64,000 bases of DNA, from the NCBI RefSeq assembly GCF_013282625.1, contig NZ_CP054020.1:1984001-2048000 (forward strand). Reading direction: 5' to 3'. Numbering within the stretch: the stretch's first letter is position 1; each line of letters opens with the position of its first letter. Origin of the DNA: Thiomicrorhabdus xiamenensis (GTDB taxonomy: Bacteria; Pseudomonadota; Gammaproteobacteria; Thiomicrospirales; Thiomicrospiraceae). Both the position numbers and the translations under genes were made by a program. Shown one piece after another: positions 36,984-45,986 of the stretch. The notes under the pieces are model-generated. The model was not told the origin of the DNA. It saw only the letters and a list, made by a program, of their open reading frames with translations, and did no database searches.

Positions 36984-37931
36984 TCATTCAACATTAAACA
37001 ATTCAGCGGCATTTTGATAAGCGATTTTATGCGCCACGTCCGGCGGGAGATCCCCCAGCCATTCGCGTATATTGCTCACAACCTGATCGAAGTTCTCCCA
37101 ACGCTGAACACTGTATGTGTCAACCGCGGCCATAAAGCGGTTCTGATGGGTAACAAACAGCTCGCGCCACTCTTTGCTCAGCTTACCGTTACTCAATAGC
37201 ATGCCGTCTCGAACGGACGTATCGATATAAAGCCCTTGCGGGTATTTTCGTAGCATAGCGTTCAAAAACTCCGTTTCGGGGCGAGTTCCCAGATGCGCCC
37301 AAAGCACCGTTGCATCCGGGTAGAGTTCAAACACCTTATCCACCACTTCGGCATCACCATGCACCTGAAGCGGTAACCGGTGTTGTTTCGCCAGCAGTAC
37401 GACCTGCTGGAAAACGGGGCTATTAACCTTATCCTTAAACAGGTGCAACTCGCCGACACCGCGGTAAAATCCGCTCTTTAAAGCCTTCTCTGTTGCCAGC
37501 ACAACAGAAAGATCGTCCATCCATTTAGCTTTGTCGTGAAAACCGTGGTAGAAACTGTAGAAAGGTATGATTCGCTGCGGCATGGCACGATAAAGAATTT
37601 CCGTGCCGTCGGTCGGCGCGCTGGAAACCTGGGCAAATGCAACCTGATTACGGTCAAAAATCGCCTCAATTTGCTGTGGCGAAAAGTTCTGTACATCTTC
37701 CGCCGCATAGTGCAGATGAGCGTCAAACAGCTTGCCTTGGTAGACACTGTTATCACTCTTTATGTTTGAACGGCTTGTCGCAGCAGAAGATTCACTTGCC
37801 AACAAAACTTCGGGCTCATGCGCCTGAACGGAAGAAATTGATAGAGAGCCCGCAATAGAAATAAACAGGCCGCAATACAGCCCTTTGACAATACGTTTAA
37901 AAAACGAGATGGAAAATGCTTGGCAGACCAT
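36984..37931 (-). CDS. Secreted amidohydrolase-family protein
   Basis: 315 residues. N-terminal hydrophobic signal segment (GLYCGLFISIAGSLSISSVQA, cleavage likely after VQA), then a TIM-barrel amidohydrolase domain with metal-site patterns DAHLHY, LQVHGDAE, LWAHLGTRPE and VDTYSVQRW. Substrate unknown. It follows wzz by seven bases and ends the polysaccharide operon, so a role in processing or editing exported polymer is possible. I chose the ATG at 37931; an ATG at 37973 would overlap wzz by 35 bases. A heptamer array begins right after its stop. Confidence 0.78.
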   Translation of the reverse strand: MVCQAFSISFFKRIVKGLYCGLFISIAGSLSISSVQAHEPEVLLASESSAATSRSNIKSDNSVYQGKLFDAHLHYAAEDVQNFSPQQIEAIFDRNQVAFAQVSSAPTDGTEILYRAMPQRIIPFYSFYHGFHDKAKWMDDLSVVLATEKALKSGFYRGVGELHLFKDKVNSPVFQQVVLLAKQHRLPLQVHGDAEVVDKVFELYPDATVLWAHLGTRPETEFLNAMLRKYPQGLYIDTSVRDGMLLSNGKLSKEWRELFVTHQNRFMAAVDTYSVQRWENFDQVVSNIREWLGDLPPDVAHKIAYQNAAELFNVE

Positions 37932-37938
37932 AGTGTTC

Positions 37939-38964
37939 TTATTCAGATTCTTTTTTACTGCTTGCCATAGCATTACGGATTAATGCCCAGAACACACCCA
38001 ACATAAGCCCCAGCACCATAGCTACCGCCATAATAAGGGAACGTTTAGGCTTGGATTTTTCTTCTGGCACCACCGCCGGATCAATCGTTTTGAAGACAAC
38101 ATCATCCGAAGTATTGGCCAGCATCATAGTTTTGATATTGGCTTCCATCATCTGATAAATCGACTGCCTGACCTCTGCCAGAGAAGTCTTTTTAAGCTGC
38201 TGTTCCAGATAGGCATTCGAACGCTGCGCTTCGGCAAGCGACTGCGTTTTCATCAGCTGATTAATATCCTGCACCATTTGAGTCGCCCACTGCGCCGCTA
38301 ATACAGGGTCGGTAAATTCTACTGAAACAGTAACAAATCCAGAATCCTTAGCCGTAGAGACCGTAAGCATTTTACTAAATTCTTTATAAGCATCCCACAA
38401 ACTAGGCTCTCCTGGCGCTAACGGTTCTCTCTGATAACCGCCCTGACCACCGGTAGAGGCAGGCATAATCAATGCCTTAATAGATGCCATAACTCCGGGA
38501 GACTGTTCAATCCAGACCTTTTTATCCGCATCCCAACTCTTAGAAAAAAGATAAGGCTTAAGGTTATTCTCCTGAATAAAACGTTCACCGAATTTACGCG
38601 ACTGCAAAATGGCAATCGCCGTACCGGTATCGGAGGCACCACCGCCACCAAGATTAATTCCTGCCAATGATGCCAAACCGCCAAACTGCGCGGCCAATCC
38701 CGCACTTTTGCCCTCAGACTGAACCGGCGCCAAAACCACTTGAGCTCTATAGTAGTTTTTGGCATTCAACGCATAAACCAAAGCGGCAATCATGACCACT
38801 ACAGTAATCAGAGCAATGCCCCATTTACGCGACCAGACGGCGTGCCACAGTTCACGCAAATCAATTTCATCATCCGCGTAAGCCTGCTGATAATTAGAAG
38901 TATAGTTCGGTGGACAGTTTTGCAGGTTCTTTTCCGGCGTATTCAAATCGCTTCGCTGACTCAT
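37939..38964 (-). CDS. Wzz-family polysaccharide chain-length/co-polymerase protein
   Basis: 341 residues of the PCP family: N-terminal helix (GIALITVVVMIAALVYAL, about 49-66), periplasmic Wzz domain, and C-terminal helix (SLIMAVAMVLGLMLGVFWALI, about 311-331) preceded by VVPEEKSKPKRS, the usual Pro-rich boundary. No kinase domain follows, so it is PCP-1/Wzz-like and not a Wzc. Sets chain length with the Wzy polymerase. Its ATG overlaps the wza-like stop by one base (TGATG). Confidence 0.92.
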   Translation of the reverse strand: MSQRSDLNTPEKNLQNCPPNYTSNYQQAYADDEIDLRELWHAVWSRKWGIALITVVVMIAALVYALNAKNYYRAQVVLAPVQSEGKSAGLAAQFGGLASLAGINLGGGGASDTGTAIAILQSRKFGERFIQENNLKPYLFSKSWDADKKVWIEQSPGVMASIKALIMPASTGGQGGYQREPLAPGEPSLWDAYKEFSKMLTVSTAKDSGFVTVSVEFTDPVLAAQWATQMVQDINQLMKTQSLAEAQRSNAYLEQQLKKTSLAEVRQSIYQMMEANIKTMMLANTSDDVVFKTIDPAVVPEEKSKPKRSLIMAVAMVLGLMLGVFWALIRNAMASSKKESE

Positions 38965-41942
38965 CAGAAAACTCCTACTGCATTGAAACTAGCCAATGCC
39001 AAACCGACCTGACCGGCTATCGTTGCGATCTCTTTCCACAACTCAAGCGGTTGCAGTTTCTCGACGTCCATCGGTATCACTATGACGTCACCCTGATCGA
39101 TCTCCGTTCGCGCCGAAGCATAAAAGAAACCGCTTTGCTGCAGAGGCACGACTCGTCCGGAAGCTTTAACGATATAGGCGCGATCCATATCCGCCAGACT
39201 GTTTGGTCCGCCGGCCATCTGAATGTAATCCGAGGCATCCATATTGCCGTCGAAATTAAAGGTCTGCGTCGCAAAGACTTCTCCGATAACCGATACCGTT
39301 CTAGGTTCTTCCGGCACATGCACTTTATCCAGATCCTGCAACAGCACAGAAGAGAAGGCGGCGTAGTAATTTTCGTCACGATTCACCAGACTCAGTCGCC
39401 CGGTTGCCTTAGCCTGATTCGCCTGTTGCAAAATCTTGGATAACTGTTCGGTTGCCTCTGATGAGGTCATGGACGTCTTCTTGGAAGCATTCTGTGCCAG
39501 AATCGATTCCAACTGATAACGCATTTTTTCAAGTTCCTGATTCTGTTTATCCAGCAGTGCCTGTCTCTGCAAGATGGTTCCGCGAATAAAGGCCTGATTG
39601 GTAAAACCGCCGGCGCGCTGAATCAGATCGGCCAAAGTTTCCTGCTCCTTGAGAACATAGGTTCCGGGAAATTTGACTTCCCCTGACAGGGTAACAACCC
39701 GTCTTTCCGTCCAGTCCGGTTTACGCTTAACTACCAGACTATCCATTGACTGCAGTTTCAGCGACGCAAGCGACTGTTCGTCCAGAGAGACGATTTGGTT
39801 CTCAACTCTTAACTGCTGATCCTGTTGGCTGATATTGCGACTGACGACCTCGCCTTTCAAGGTATAGGCGGACTCGGCAAACCCACCCGCCAGTTCAACC
39901 AGCTCCTGAGCGCTCATTCCTTCGGTCAGGGGATACTCACCGGGAAATTTGACAAAACCTTCCACCGAAACAACTTGTGCCGGCAATTCAGACGTTGACT
40001 GCTCACGCAAACGTTTTACCAGAGCTTGCACCCTCATATGAGAATCATTGACTTGGTTCTTGTCAGAAGAAACACTCTTTTCATCTTCGCTGTTATCAAC
40101 CAATTCACGTGAATTATCCGCCTGAATTTTCGACAGTTCACGCTTCTCGCTCTCGATCTCTTCGATACCGTTGACATCCAAAACAATTAACTCATCCATT
40201 GCCTGCGCTTTAAGCGACATCTCGGAATTCAAGCCGATCAACAATACAGAGACCTGACGGTTATAGGCATTTTCTCGTTTCAGAAGCGCTTTTTCCATTG
40301 AAGTCAAAGACGCTCCACCGGCAACAGAAAGCAGTTCCTGAATGCTCATCCCCTGTACATAAGGATACTCCCCCGGATAGTTGACGCTTCCGGAAACAGA
40401 AACAACCTGCGCCAGTTGATTTTGATTTGCCTGACGTTTCAACTCCGCCACCCAAGGCTGTAATACTTCGACCCGATTATCATCGAAATTCAACACAAGT
40501 AACTCGTCGCGCGCCTGCAGGGAAATATTCTCGGCACTTTTCGGGTTTGACAATGCCGCTTTCAGATTCACCATCAGAACCTGAATATTGCGTTCAATGC
40601 CGACTTCACGCTTGATAAAGACATGCTCCAAATCGGTTCGAGCCAAGAACTCATCAGCCGATTGACCTCTAAACAGGTCTGCAATTCGCAAGCTGTCGCG
40701 CCATTGATACTCACCCGGGCGACTAACGCTGCCGCTCACCAGAACAATATCTTTATATTCATCAACGGAAGCCAATACGCGGATCGAATCACCGTTCTGA
40801 ATGCGTTGCTGCAAAACCTTTTTCGCCCGCAAATTAACATCTTTCACTTCGCGGAAACCATCCTCGCGAATACGCTCCAGCTTGGAGTGCGCCGGACTGG
40901 CATCCTGCGTAAAACCACCTGCCAACTGGATAATTTCACGCAGAGTGCGTTCTTTTTTCAATTCATATACTGCCGGGCGTTTGACTTCGCCGGCAACGGT
41001 AACCGTCTTTTTCAGCGTCGGTACAAACAGCACGTCACCATCCAGAAGACTCACATCTTTGGACATATCACCTTTTAACAGAAAATCATATAAATCCAGT
41101 GTGGAGATCACCTTGCCATTACGCTTAAGCTGAATATTACGCAAAGAGCCGATCGTTTTGATTCCACCGCTGGAGAGCAACGCGTTGGACATAGTAGACA
41201 GGCCACTGACAACATAAGCCCCCGGTTTATAAACATCCCCCAGGACAAAGACTCGAATCGAACGTAAAGCCCCCGCCGTCACACTGACTTCCACGCCGAT
41301 CACTGCACGGGTAATTTCCGATTCAATCATTTTTGACGCTTCGTTGAAGCGCATTCCGGCAATCTGGAGCGGCCCTACATTCGGCAACTGAATATTCCCC
41401 TCGCGATCGATCTGCAAGATGTAAGAATCATTCTCCGCACCGTAAATCTGCACATTTAAGGTATCTCCCGGCCCCATGACGTAATCCGCCGGAACCGGTG
41501 CATTAGCCAGTGGCGCAAAGGTTGAAGGCGTACCGGCAAACAGGTCATAACCGAAAGGTTTGACCTCTTCTTCAATTGCTGTTGTTACCTGGCGTTCCTG
41601 CAAATCGGCAGCATCAATGGATTTTTTTGCTTCCTTGGCCTGCATTGAACGGCTAAGATCTTCTTCAACTTCACGACTTTCAATTACCGGTTCTGCCGTG
41701 GTTTCTAAATTTGACTCTACAGGCATCTGTGTAGAGCTATTCTGGATCAGGTCAGGAGCATACTGTTTGATCAACGCCTCCTGCTGCGATTTGGGCAGCG
41801 ACTTAAGCATTTCCAGTTGCGCGGCGCTCGGCTGCACAGCAAACCCGGCACTTCCCCATAAGCCGGTGAATAGTACACTGCCGATAACCAACGCCTTGGG
41901 AAGCACGCCCTTCTTGTAAATCTTTCCTAATCCAATATTCAT
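38964..41942 (-). CDS. Wza-like polysaccharide export protein with seven SLBB repeats
   Basis: 992 residues. A cleavable signal peptide (AGFAVQ) with no lipobox cysteine, a low-complexity linker (70-150), a Poly_export domain (153-230, PADYVMGPGDTLNVQIYG) and seven SLBB-like repeats at about 232-310, 314-390, 399-485, 513-590, 656-740, 749-800 and 882-957, many starting GxVxxPGxY. The end LWKEIATIAGQVGLALASFNAVGVF is a membrane helix of the kind that lines the Wza exit pore. Two coiled-coil linkers (595-650, 795-850) interrupt the repeats. Outer-membrane exporter for the polymer made by the upstream operon. Confidence 0.93.
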   Translation of the reverse strand: MNIGLGKIYKKGVLPKALVIGSVLFTGLWGSAGFAVQPSAAQLEMLKSLPKSQQEALIKQYAPDLIQNSSTQMPVESNLETTAEPVIESREVEEDLSRSMQAKEAKKSIDAADLQERQVTTAIEEEVKPFGYDLFAGTPSTFAPLANAPVPADYVMGPGDTLNVQIYGAENDSYILQIDREGNIQLPNVGPLQIAGMRFNEASKMIESEITRAVIGVEVSVTAGALRSIRVFVLGDVYKPGAYVVSGLSTMSNALLSSGGIKTIGSLRNIQLKRNGKVISTLDLYDFLLKGDMSKDVSLLDGDVLFVPTLKKTVTVAGEVKRPAVYELKKERTLREIIQLAGGFTQDASPAHSKLERIREDGFREVKDVNLRAKKVLQQRIQNGDSIRVLASVDEYKDIVLVSGSVSRPGEYQWRDSLRIADLFRGQSADEFLARTDLEHVFIKREVGIERNIQVLMVNLKAALSNPKSAENISLQARDELLVLNFDDNRVEVLQPWVAELKRQANQNQLAQVVSVSGSVNYPGEYPYVQGMSIQELLSVAGGASLTSMEKALLKRENAYNRQVSVLLIGLNSEMSLKAQAMDELIVLDVNGIEEIESEKRELSKIQADNSRELVDNSEDEKSVSSDKNQVNDSHMRVQALVKRLREQSTSELPAQVVSVEGFVKFPGEYPLTEGMSAQELVELAGGFAESAYTLKGEVVSRNISQQDQQLRVENQIVSLDEQSLASLKLQSMDSLVVKRKPDWTERRVVTLSGEVKFPGTYVLKEQETLADLIQRAGGFTNQAFIRGTILQRQALLDKQNQELEKMRYQLESILAQNASKKTSMTSSEATEQLSKILQQANQAKATGRLSLVNRDENYYAAFSSVLLQDLDKVHVPEEPRTVSVIGEVFATQTFNFDGNMDASDYIQMAGGPNSLADMDRAYIVKASGRVVPLQQSGFFYASARTEIDQGDVIVIPMDVEKLQPLELWKEIATIAGQVGLALASFNAVGVF

Positions 41943-42032
41943 TAAAATCAGACCTAAACTTTAACTTTAAATATTCAATACAGAGACGACTCTCGTCGTC
42001 AGCCAGTATTCCTTACAACGCCTTCAATACCT

Positions 42033-43475
42033 CTAATAGAGATAACTGAGGCTCAACCCCAAACCGGCATTATTATCCATCAACTCCGACTGATGGTTAA
42101 ACTTTTGATAAAACAGTGTCGGTTCAATTTTAAAGTGCTTATTCCAATAAAATTCGCCGGTCAGCGTCATACCAAGAAACTCAACATCCTCTCCCTGCAC
42201 ACTTTCGGGGAACAACGGCATAACGGTTTCGCTATGATCACTTGCTTGCCATTCAGCGTATTTAACAGAGGACTTCACCGCCCATCCGGATTGCGCAGAC
42301 CATATACCGCCAAGAGTCACGCTGCGCCCGCCATAGCCGATATTACTGGCAAAACTCTGATCATTATGACGAAAACCGGCCGAAGAGTCATCCTGATCCA
42401 CGCCCTGTTCGAAGACTCCTTCGGTTGCATCCAAGGCTTCAAGGTACCAATGCAATCGGCCTCGTAATGAAGGAAAATCCGCATAAGAATTGATACCTAA
42501 AAGCGCGTTCCATCCCTGGTCAGCCACAGAATCGACCTCTTTAGCCGCTTGCCCGTAAAATGAAAATGGCTGATCTAAGACAGAAAATCCGTAGCGAAAA
42601 TCAATCCCCATCAGGCTTTGCTTGACCGGCTCATCGGCGACGACATTAACATCGTCAAATGTCAGCCCGGCAATCCCAATCTGCAAACGCTTAAATGGTC
42701 GGGCTTCGATTCGTGCAGAATAAAAGTTGACCGACTTATCATCCGGATTTGGCGTCGACGAGTCCTGCAAAGAACCGATAAAAGCCTGATAATTCAGCGG
42801 ACCCAGTGCATCGAAAAGAGGGAGAGAAGATGGTTCGGAGCTGACGCGCTGAAAATGTACTCCGAATACCGGACGCGACTGCGTCGACCATAACAGACTA
42901 CTATCCTGACCCGGTCCCCACCAACGGTTTTGCGAGCCGACCGTCACCACAGTATCGGCAAGAGTTGTCGCAATATAACTCCCATCCAGGCGATTATCGC
43001 CCTCGGCACGAGACAGATTAACTTGAAAAGCGACGGACTTATAAACCTGACGAGTCACAGCGCTGGCCGAAGAGCCTTGACCATAAACGCTACGGCTTTC
43101 AAAGGCTGAAAACAGAAGCGGTTCGGAAACAGTGGAGATGCGCAACAACTTTTCCGGCTTCAGATCCAACTGTTTGGAACGCACTCTCGACACGCGACTT
43201 TTCAGACGGTAATAAGCCGCTTTTTCAACCTTGTTCAATGAATCCAAGTTCGATACAGACGTTAAAGCGCGATCCAAATCCGGCGCATATATCGGCCAGC
43301 TTCCCGAGGTTACCGGCAAAACACCACGATCACTGAGAAGTTCGATATCCAATTTCAGACGGATATCCGAGGGCTCAAACCAGACGCTGGCGCGCGCGGA
43401 AAAGGATAAAAAAGCCAAAAAGAAAAAAAACCATAGCGGTTTTCCAATAAATGCCAATCTAAGCATTCTTAACAT
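42033..43475 (-). CDS. Wzi-like capsule-assembly outer-membrane protein
   Basis: 480 residues: signal peptide (FFFFLAFLSFSARAS), the N-terminal periplasmic segment FEPSDIRLKLDIELLSDRGVL, then a beta-barrel with SYIATTLADTVVTVGSQNRWWGPGQDSSLLWS, a Wzi-family hallmark, and terminal LSYLY. Helps attach or organise exported polymer on the cell surface. Its start overlaps the WbpM-like gene by 17 bases. 90 bases separate it from the wza-like gene. Confidence 0.9.
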   Translation of the reverse strand: MLRMLRLAFIGKPLWFFFFLAFLSFSARASVWFEPSDIRLKLDIELLSDRGVLPVTSGSWPIYAPDLDRALTSVSNLDSLNKVEKAAYYRLKSRVSRVRSKQLDLKPEKLLRISTVSEPLLFSAFESRSVYGQGSSASAVTRQVYKSVAFQVNLSRAEGDNRLDGSYIATTLADTVVTVGSQNRWWGPGQDSSLLWSTQSRPVFGVHFQRVSSEPSSLPLFDALGPLNYQAFIGSLQDSSTPNPDDKSVNFYSARIEARPFKRLQIGIAGLTFDDVNVVADEPVKQSLMGIDFRYGFSVLDQPFSFYGQAAKEVDSVADQGWNALLGINSYADFPSLRGRLHWYLEALDATEGVFEQGVDQDDSSAGFRHNDQSFASNIGYGGRSVTLGGIWSAQSGWAVKSSVKYAEWQASDHSETVMPLFPESVQGEDVEFLGMTLTGEFYWNKHFKIEPTLFYQKFNHQSELMDNNAGLGLSLSYLY

Positions 43476-45420
43476 TTACCACACCTAATTTCGGTTTTGT
43501 GTCTAGATCCTTTTTGTAGGATGAAACCTGCTCTGGAGAAACCTTGAAGTAATCGACAATCCCAGATGTATGATTAAACCCGGAAACAACCTGACCGACC
43601 AATTGTGCCAGTTGCTCATAATCTGAATTCCTGATCGCAGCCTTCATCTGAACAAAAGTCGTTTCAAGTTCTTCAAGCGGAACAAAATATTCATGCGCTT
43701 TCATTATCTTCGGATGGCTTGTGCCGTCAATATCCTCTCCAATCAATAGTTCCTCATACAGTTTCTCCCCTGGACGCAAGCCGGTAAACTGAATTTCAAT
43801 ATCACCATTCCCCTCTTCATCCATTACTTCCAAACCTGACAGACGAATCATTCGCTGTGCCAAATCGACAATTTTTACAGACTTCCCCATATCCAAGACA
43901 AAAACATCGCCACCGGTTCCCATAGAACCAGCCTGTATTACCAGCGATGCCGCTTCCGGAATAGTCATAAAAAAACGGGTAATCTCAGGATGAGTTACCG
44001 TGAGCGGACCACCGGCTTTAATTTGCTGGCGGAATAAGGGAATAACCGAACCGGATGAACCAAGCACATTCCCAAAGCGTACCATCACAAAACGAGTACT
44101 GCGGTACTGCTCCTGCAATGCTTGCAAAGCGAGCTCAGCCATTCTTTTGCTGGCCCCCATAAAGTTCGTTGGCCGTACCGCTTTATCGGTCGAGATCAAA
44201 ACAAAGTTTTTTACACCACTTTCAGCGGCCTTCTTGGCAATCGTCATAGTACCAAAACTGTTGTTCTGAATACCTTCAGCAATATTATGCTCAACTAAGG
44301 GGACATGTTTATAGGCCGCAGCATGGTATACCGTATCAACCGAATACATATTCAAAATCTTCTCAAGCTTAACGCCATCCTGAACCGAGCCCAGAATTGA
44401 AACGATATCAACTCCATGACCTTGCAGTTCCTTATCAATCTGATACAGAGCAAACTCACTTAGTTCATACAAAATAAGTGATTTAGGGTTTAGTTTGACC
44501 ACCTGACGGCAGAGCTCAGAGCCAATTGAACCACCCGCACCGGATACCAAAACCACCTGATCTTTGACACAGTGCTCCAATAATTCAGCTTTGGGCGGCA
44601 CGGTTTCCCGACCAAGGAGATCTTCAATACCGACCTCACGAACATCGGAAACCTGAACCTGACCGCCGACAATCTGATCCATAGGAGGCAGAATTGACAC
44701 TTTAACGCGTTTCTTTTCCAGCCAACTCAAAATGGATTTTTTCTTTGCCGGAGACAGCGAGGGAATAGCTAAAAACAGATCCGTGACAGACTGCTGCTCG
44801 ATAAGCTCATCCAGGTCTTCCGGCTTAAAAACCCTGACGGCATGAATATCATAATTCTGTAATTGAGGACAGTCATCAATGAAGCCAACAACCCTGACGA
44901 ACGGCATCTTAACCGTTGCATTAAATAACTGCTGACCGGCACTACCCGCGCCATAAATGACGACTCTCTTCTTATCAGAATATAGTTTTCGACTCACACC
45001 ATCATTCAGCAAAGAGCGCGCAATCATCCTGCTGCCGGATATAGCCAGTAAAGCCAGAAGCCAGGCAATAATCATAGCCGAACGAGGAAACTCAAGATTG
45101 AGCATAAACAGCACGGCAGTCCATAAAACAAAAGCGATTGAAACCGCCAAAAAGACCGTATAAGCAAAACGCACGCCTATATAGCGTACAACAGCACGGT
45201 AAAGACCTAGACGGATAAAGACAGGAATTGCCACTAGAGGAAGGATAGGGATACCGATCCATTGAACAGGCGTTGGCCAATACAGCTCTCCAAAACGCAG
45301 GGTAAGGGCCAAATAAGCAATAACCATTAAAGCACAAGTATCAATCACTAAAGAGAGCAAACGCTTCTGCCAGCGGGGAATCTGTAAAAGAGGGGTAAAA
45401 AGCGAAGTAAAACGTGTCAT
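43459..45420 (-). CDS. WbpM/FlmA-type UDP-GlcNAc 4,6-dehydratase, membrane-anchored
   Basis: Converts UDP-GlcNAc to the 4-keto-6-deoxy intermediate used for 6-deoxy-amino sugars. 653 residues: four N-terminal membrane helices (about 18-130), a nucleotide-binding segment (IYGAGSAGQQLF, about 156), then the extended SDR domain with VSGAGGSIGSELCRQ, AAAYKHVPLVE, STDKAVRPTNFMGASKR (Met-x-x-x-Lys in place of Tyr, as in WbpM), GEKLYEELL. Last gene of the O-antigen-type synthesis block before the export genes. Confidence 0.93.
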   Translation of the reverse strand: MTRFTSLFTPLLQIPRWQKRLLSLVIDTCALMVIAYLALTLRFGELYWPTPVQWIGIPILPLVAIPVFIRLGLYRAVVRYIGVRFAYTVFLAVSIAFVLWTAVLFMLNLEFPRSAMIIAWLLALLAISGSRMIARSLLNDGVSRKLYSDKKRVVIYGAGSAGQQLFNATVKMPFVRVVGFIDDCPQLQNYDIHAVRVFKPEDLDELIEQQSVTDLFLAIPSLSPAKKKSILSWLEKKRVKVSILPPMDQIVGGQVQVSDVREVGIEDLLGRETVPPKAELLEHCVKDQVVLVSGAGGSIGSELCRQVVKLNPKSLILYELSEFALYQIDKELQGHGVDIVSILGSVQDGVKLEKILNMYSVDTVYHAAAYKHVPLVEHNIAEGIQNNSFGTMTIAKKAAESGVKNFVLISTDKAVRPTNFMGASKRMAELALQALQEQYRSTRFVMVRFGNVLGSSGSVIPLFRQQIKAGGPLTVTHPEITRFFMTIPEAASLVIQAGSMGTGGDVFVLDMGKSVKIVDLAQRMIRLSGLEVMDEEGNGDIEIQFTGLRPGEKLYEELLIGEDIDGTSHPKIMKAHEYFVPLEELETTFVQMKAAIRNSDYEQLAQLVGQVVSGFNHTSGIVDYFKVSPEQVSSYKKDLDTKPKLGVVNVKNA

Positions 45421-45434
45421 ATTTTTATACTAAG

Positions 45435-45986
45435 TTAAGGTTTTATCCGATCACCGGAACCTTTTCCAGTCACAGTCTGCAAAATATATTTAAAGTAATT
45501 TACCAGTGTCATGGAGTTAATCATTTTCGCATCGGTTTGGGCTAATAGTTCAGGCGTGGACATATCAATTTCATTCACCTGCGATAGGCCTGTAATACCT
45601 GGGCGAACTTTAAACACTCCCTGTTTTTCACGTGCAGCGGTTAACTCTTCCTGGTTGAATAACCCTGGGCGCGGCCCCACCAAACTCATCTCGCCTTTTA
45701 AGACATTCCACAACTGAGGCAATTCATCCAATTTGGTTTTACGCAAAAAAGCACCAAACTTTGTGATCGAAGAAGTACTTGCCAAGTGTGAGGCCACTGA
45801 CGCTGTATCCTTTTTCATAGTACGAAACTTCACCAACGTAAACGGTTTTTGATTACGCCCCACCCGTTCCTGAAAAAACAGAGGAGAACCGGTATCAAAT
45901 AAACCGATTACAAATAAAACAACCAAAACCGGAAAGCCAACCATTAAACCCAACAATGAAAAAAACAAATCTAGTAAGCGAATCAT
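45435..45986 (-). CDS. Small monotopic phosphoglycosyl transferase (PglC/WecP-type)
   Basis: Starts repeat-unit assembly by moving a sugar 1-phosphate onto undecaprenyl phosphate. 183 residues: an N-terminal re-entrant helix (LLDLFFSLLGLMVGFPVLVVLFVI), FQERVGRNQKPFTLVKFRTM, the Asp-Glu catalytic dyad in KLDELPQLWNVLKGEMSLVGPRP and GITGLSQV. In Pseudomonas O-antigen loci this position is held by the polytopic WbpL; here it is the small monotopic enzyme. Overlaps the preceding reductase by four bases. Confidence 0.93.
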   Translation of the reverse strand: MIRLLDLFFSLLGLMVGFPVLVVLFVIGLFDTGSPLFFQERVGRNQKPFTLVKFRTMKKDTASVASHLASTSSITKFGAFLRKTKLDELPQLWNVLKGEMSLVGPRPGLFNQEELTAAREKQGVFKVRPGITGLSQVNEIDMSTPELLAQTDAKMINSMTLVNYFKYILQTVTGKGSGDRIKP

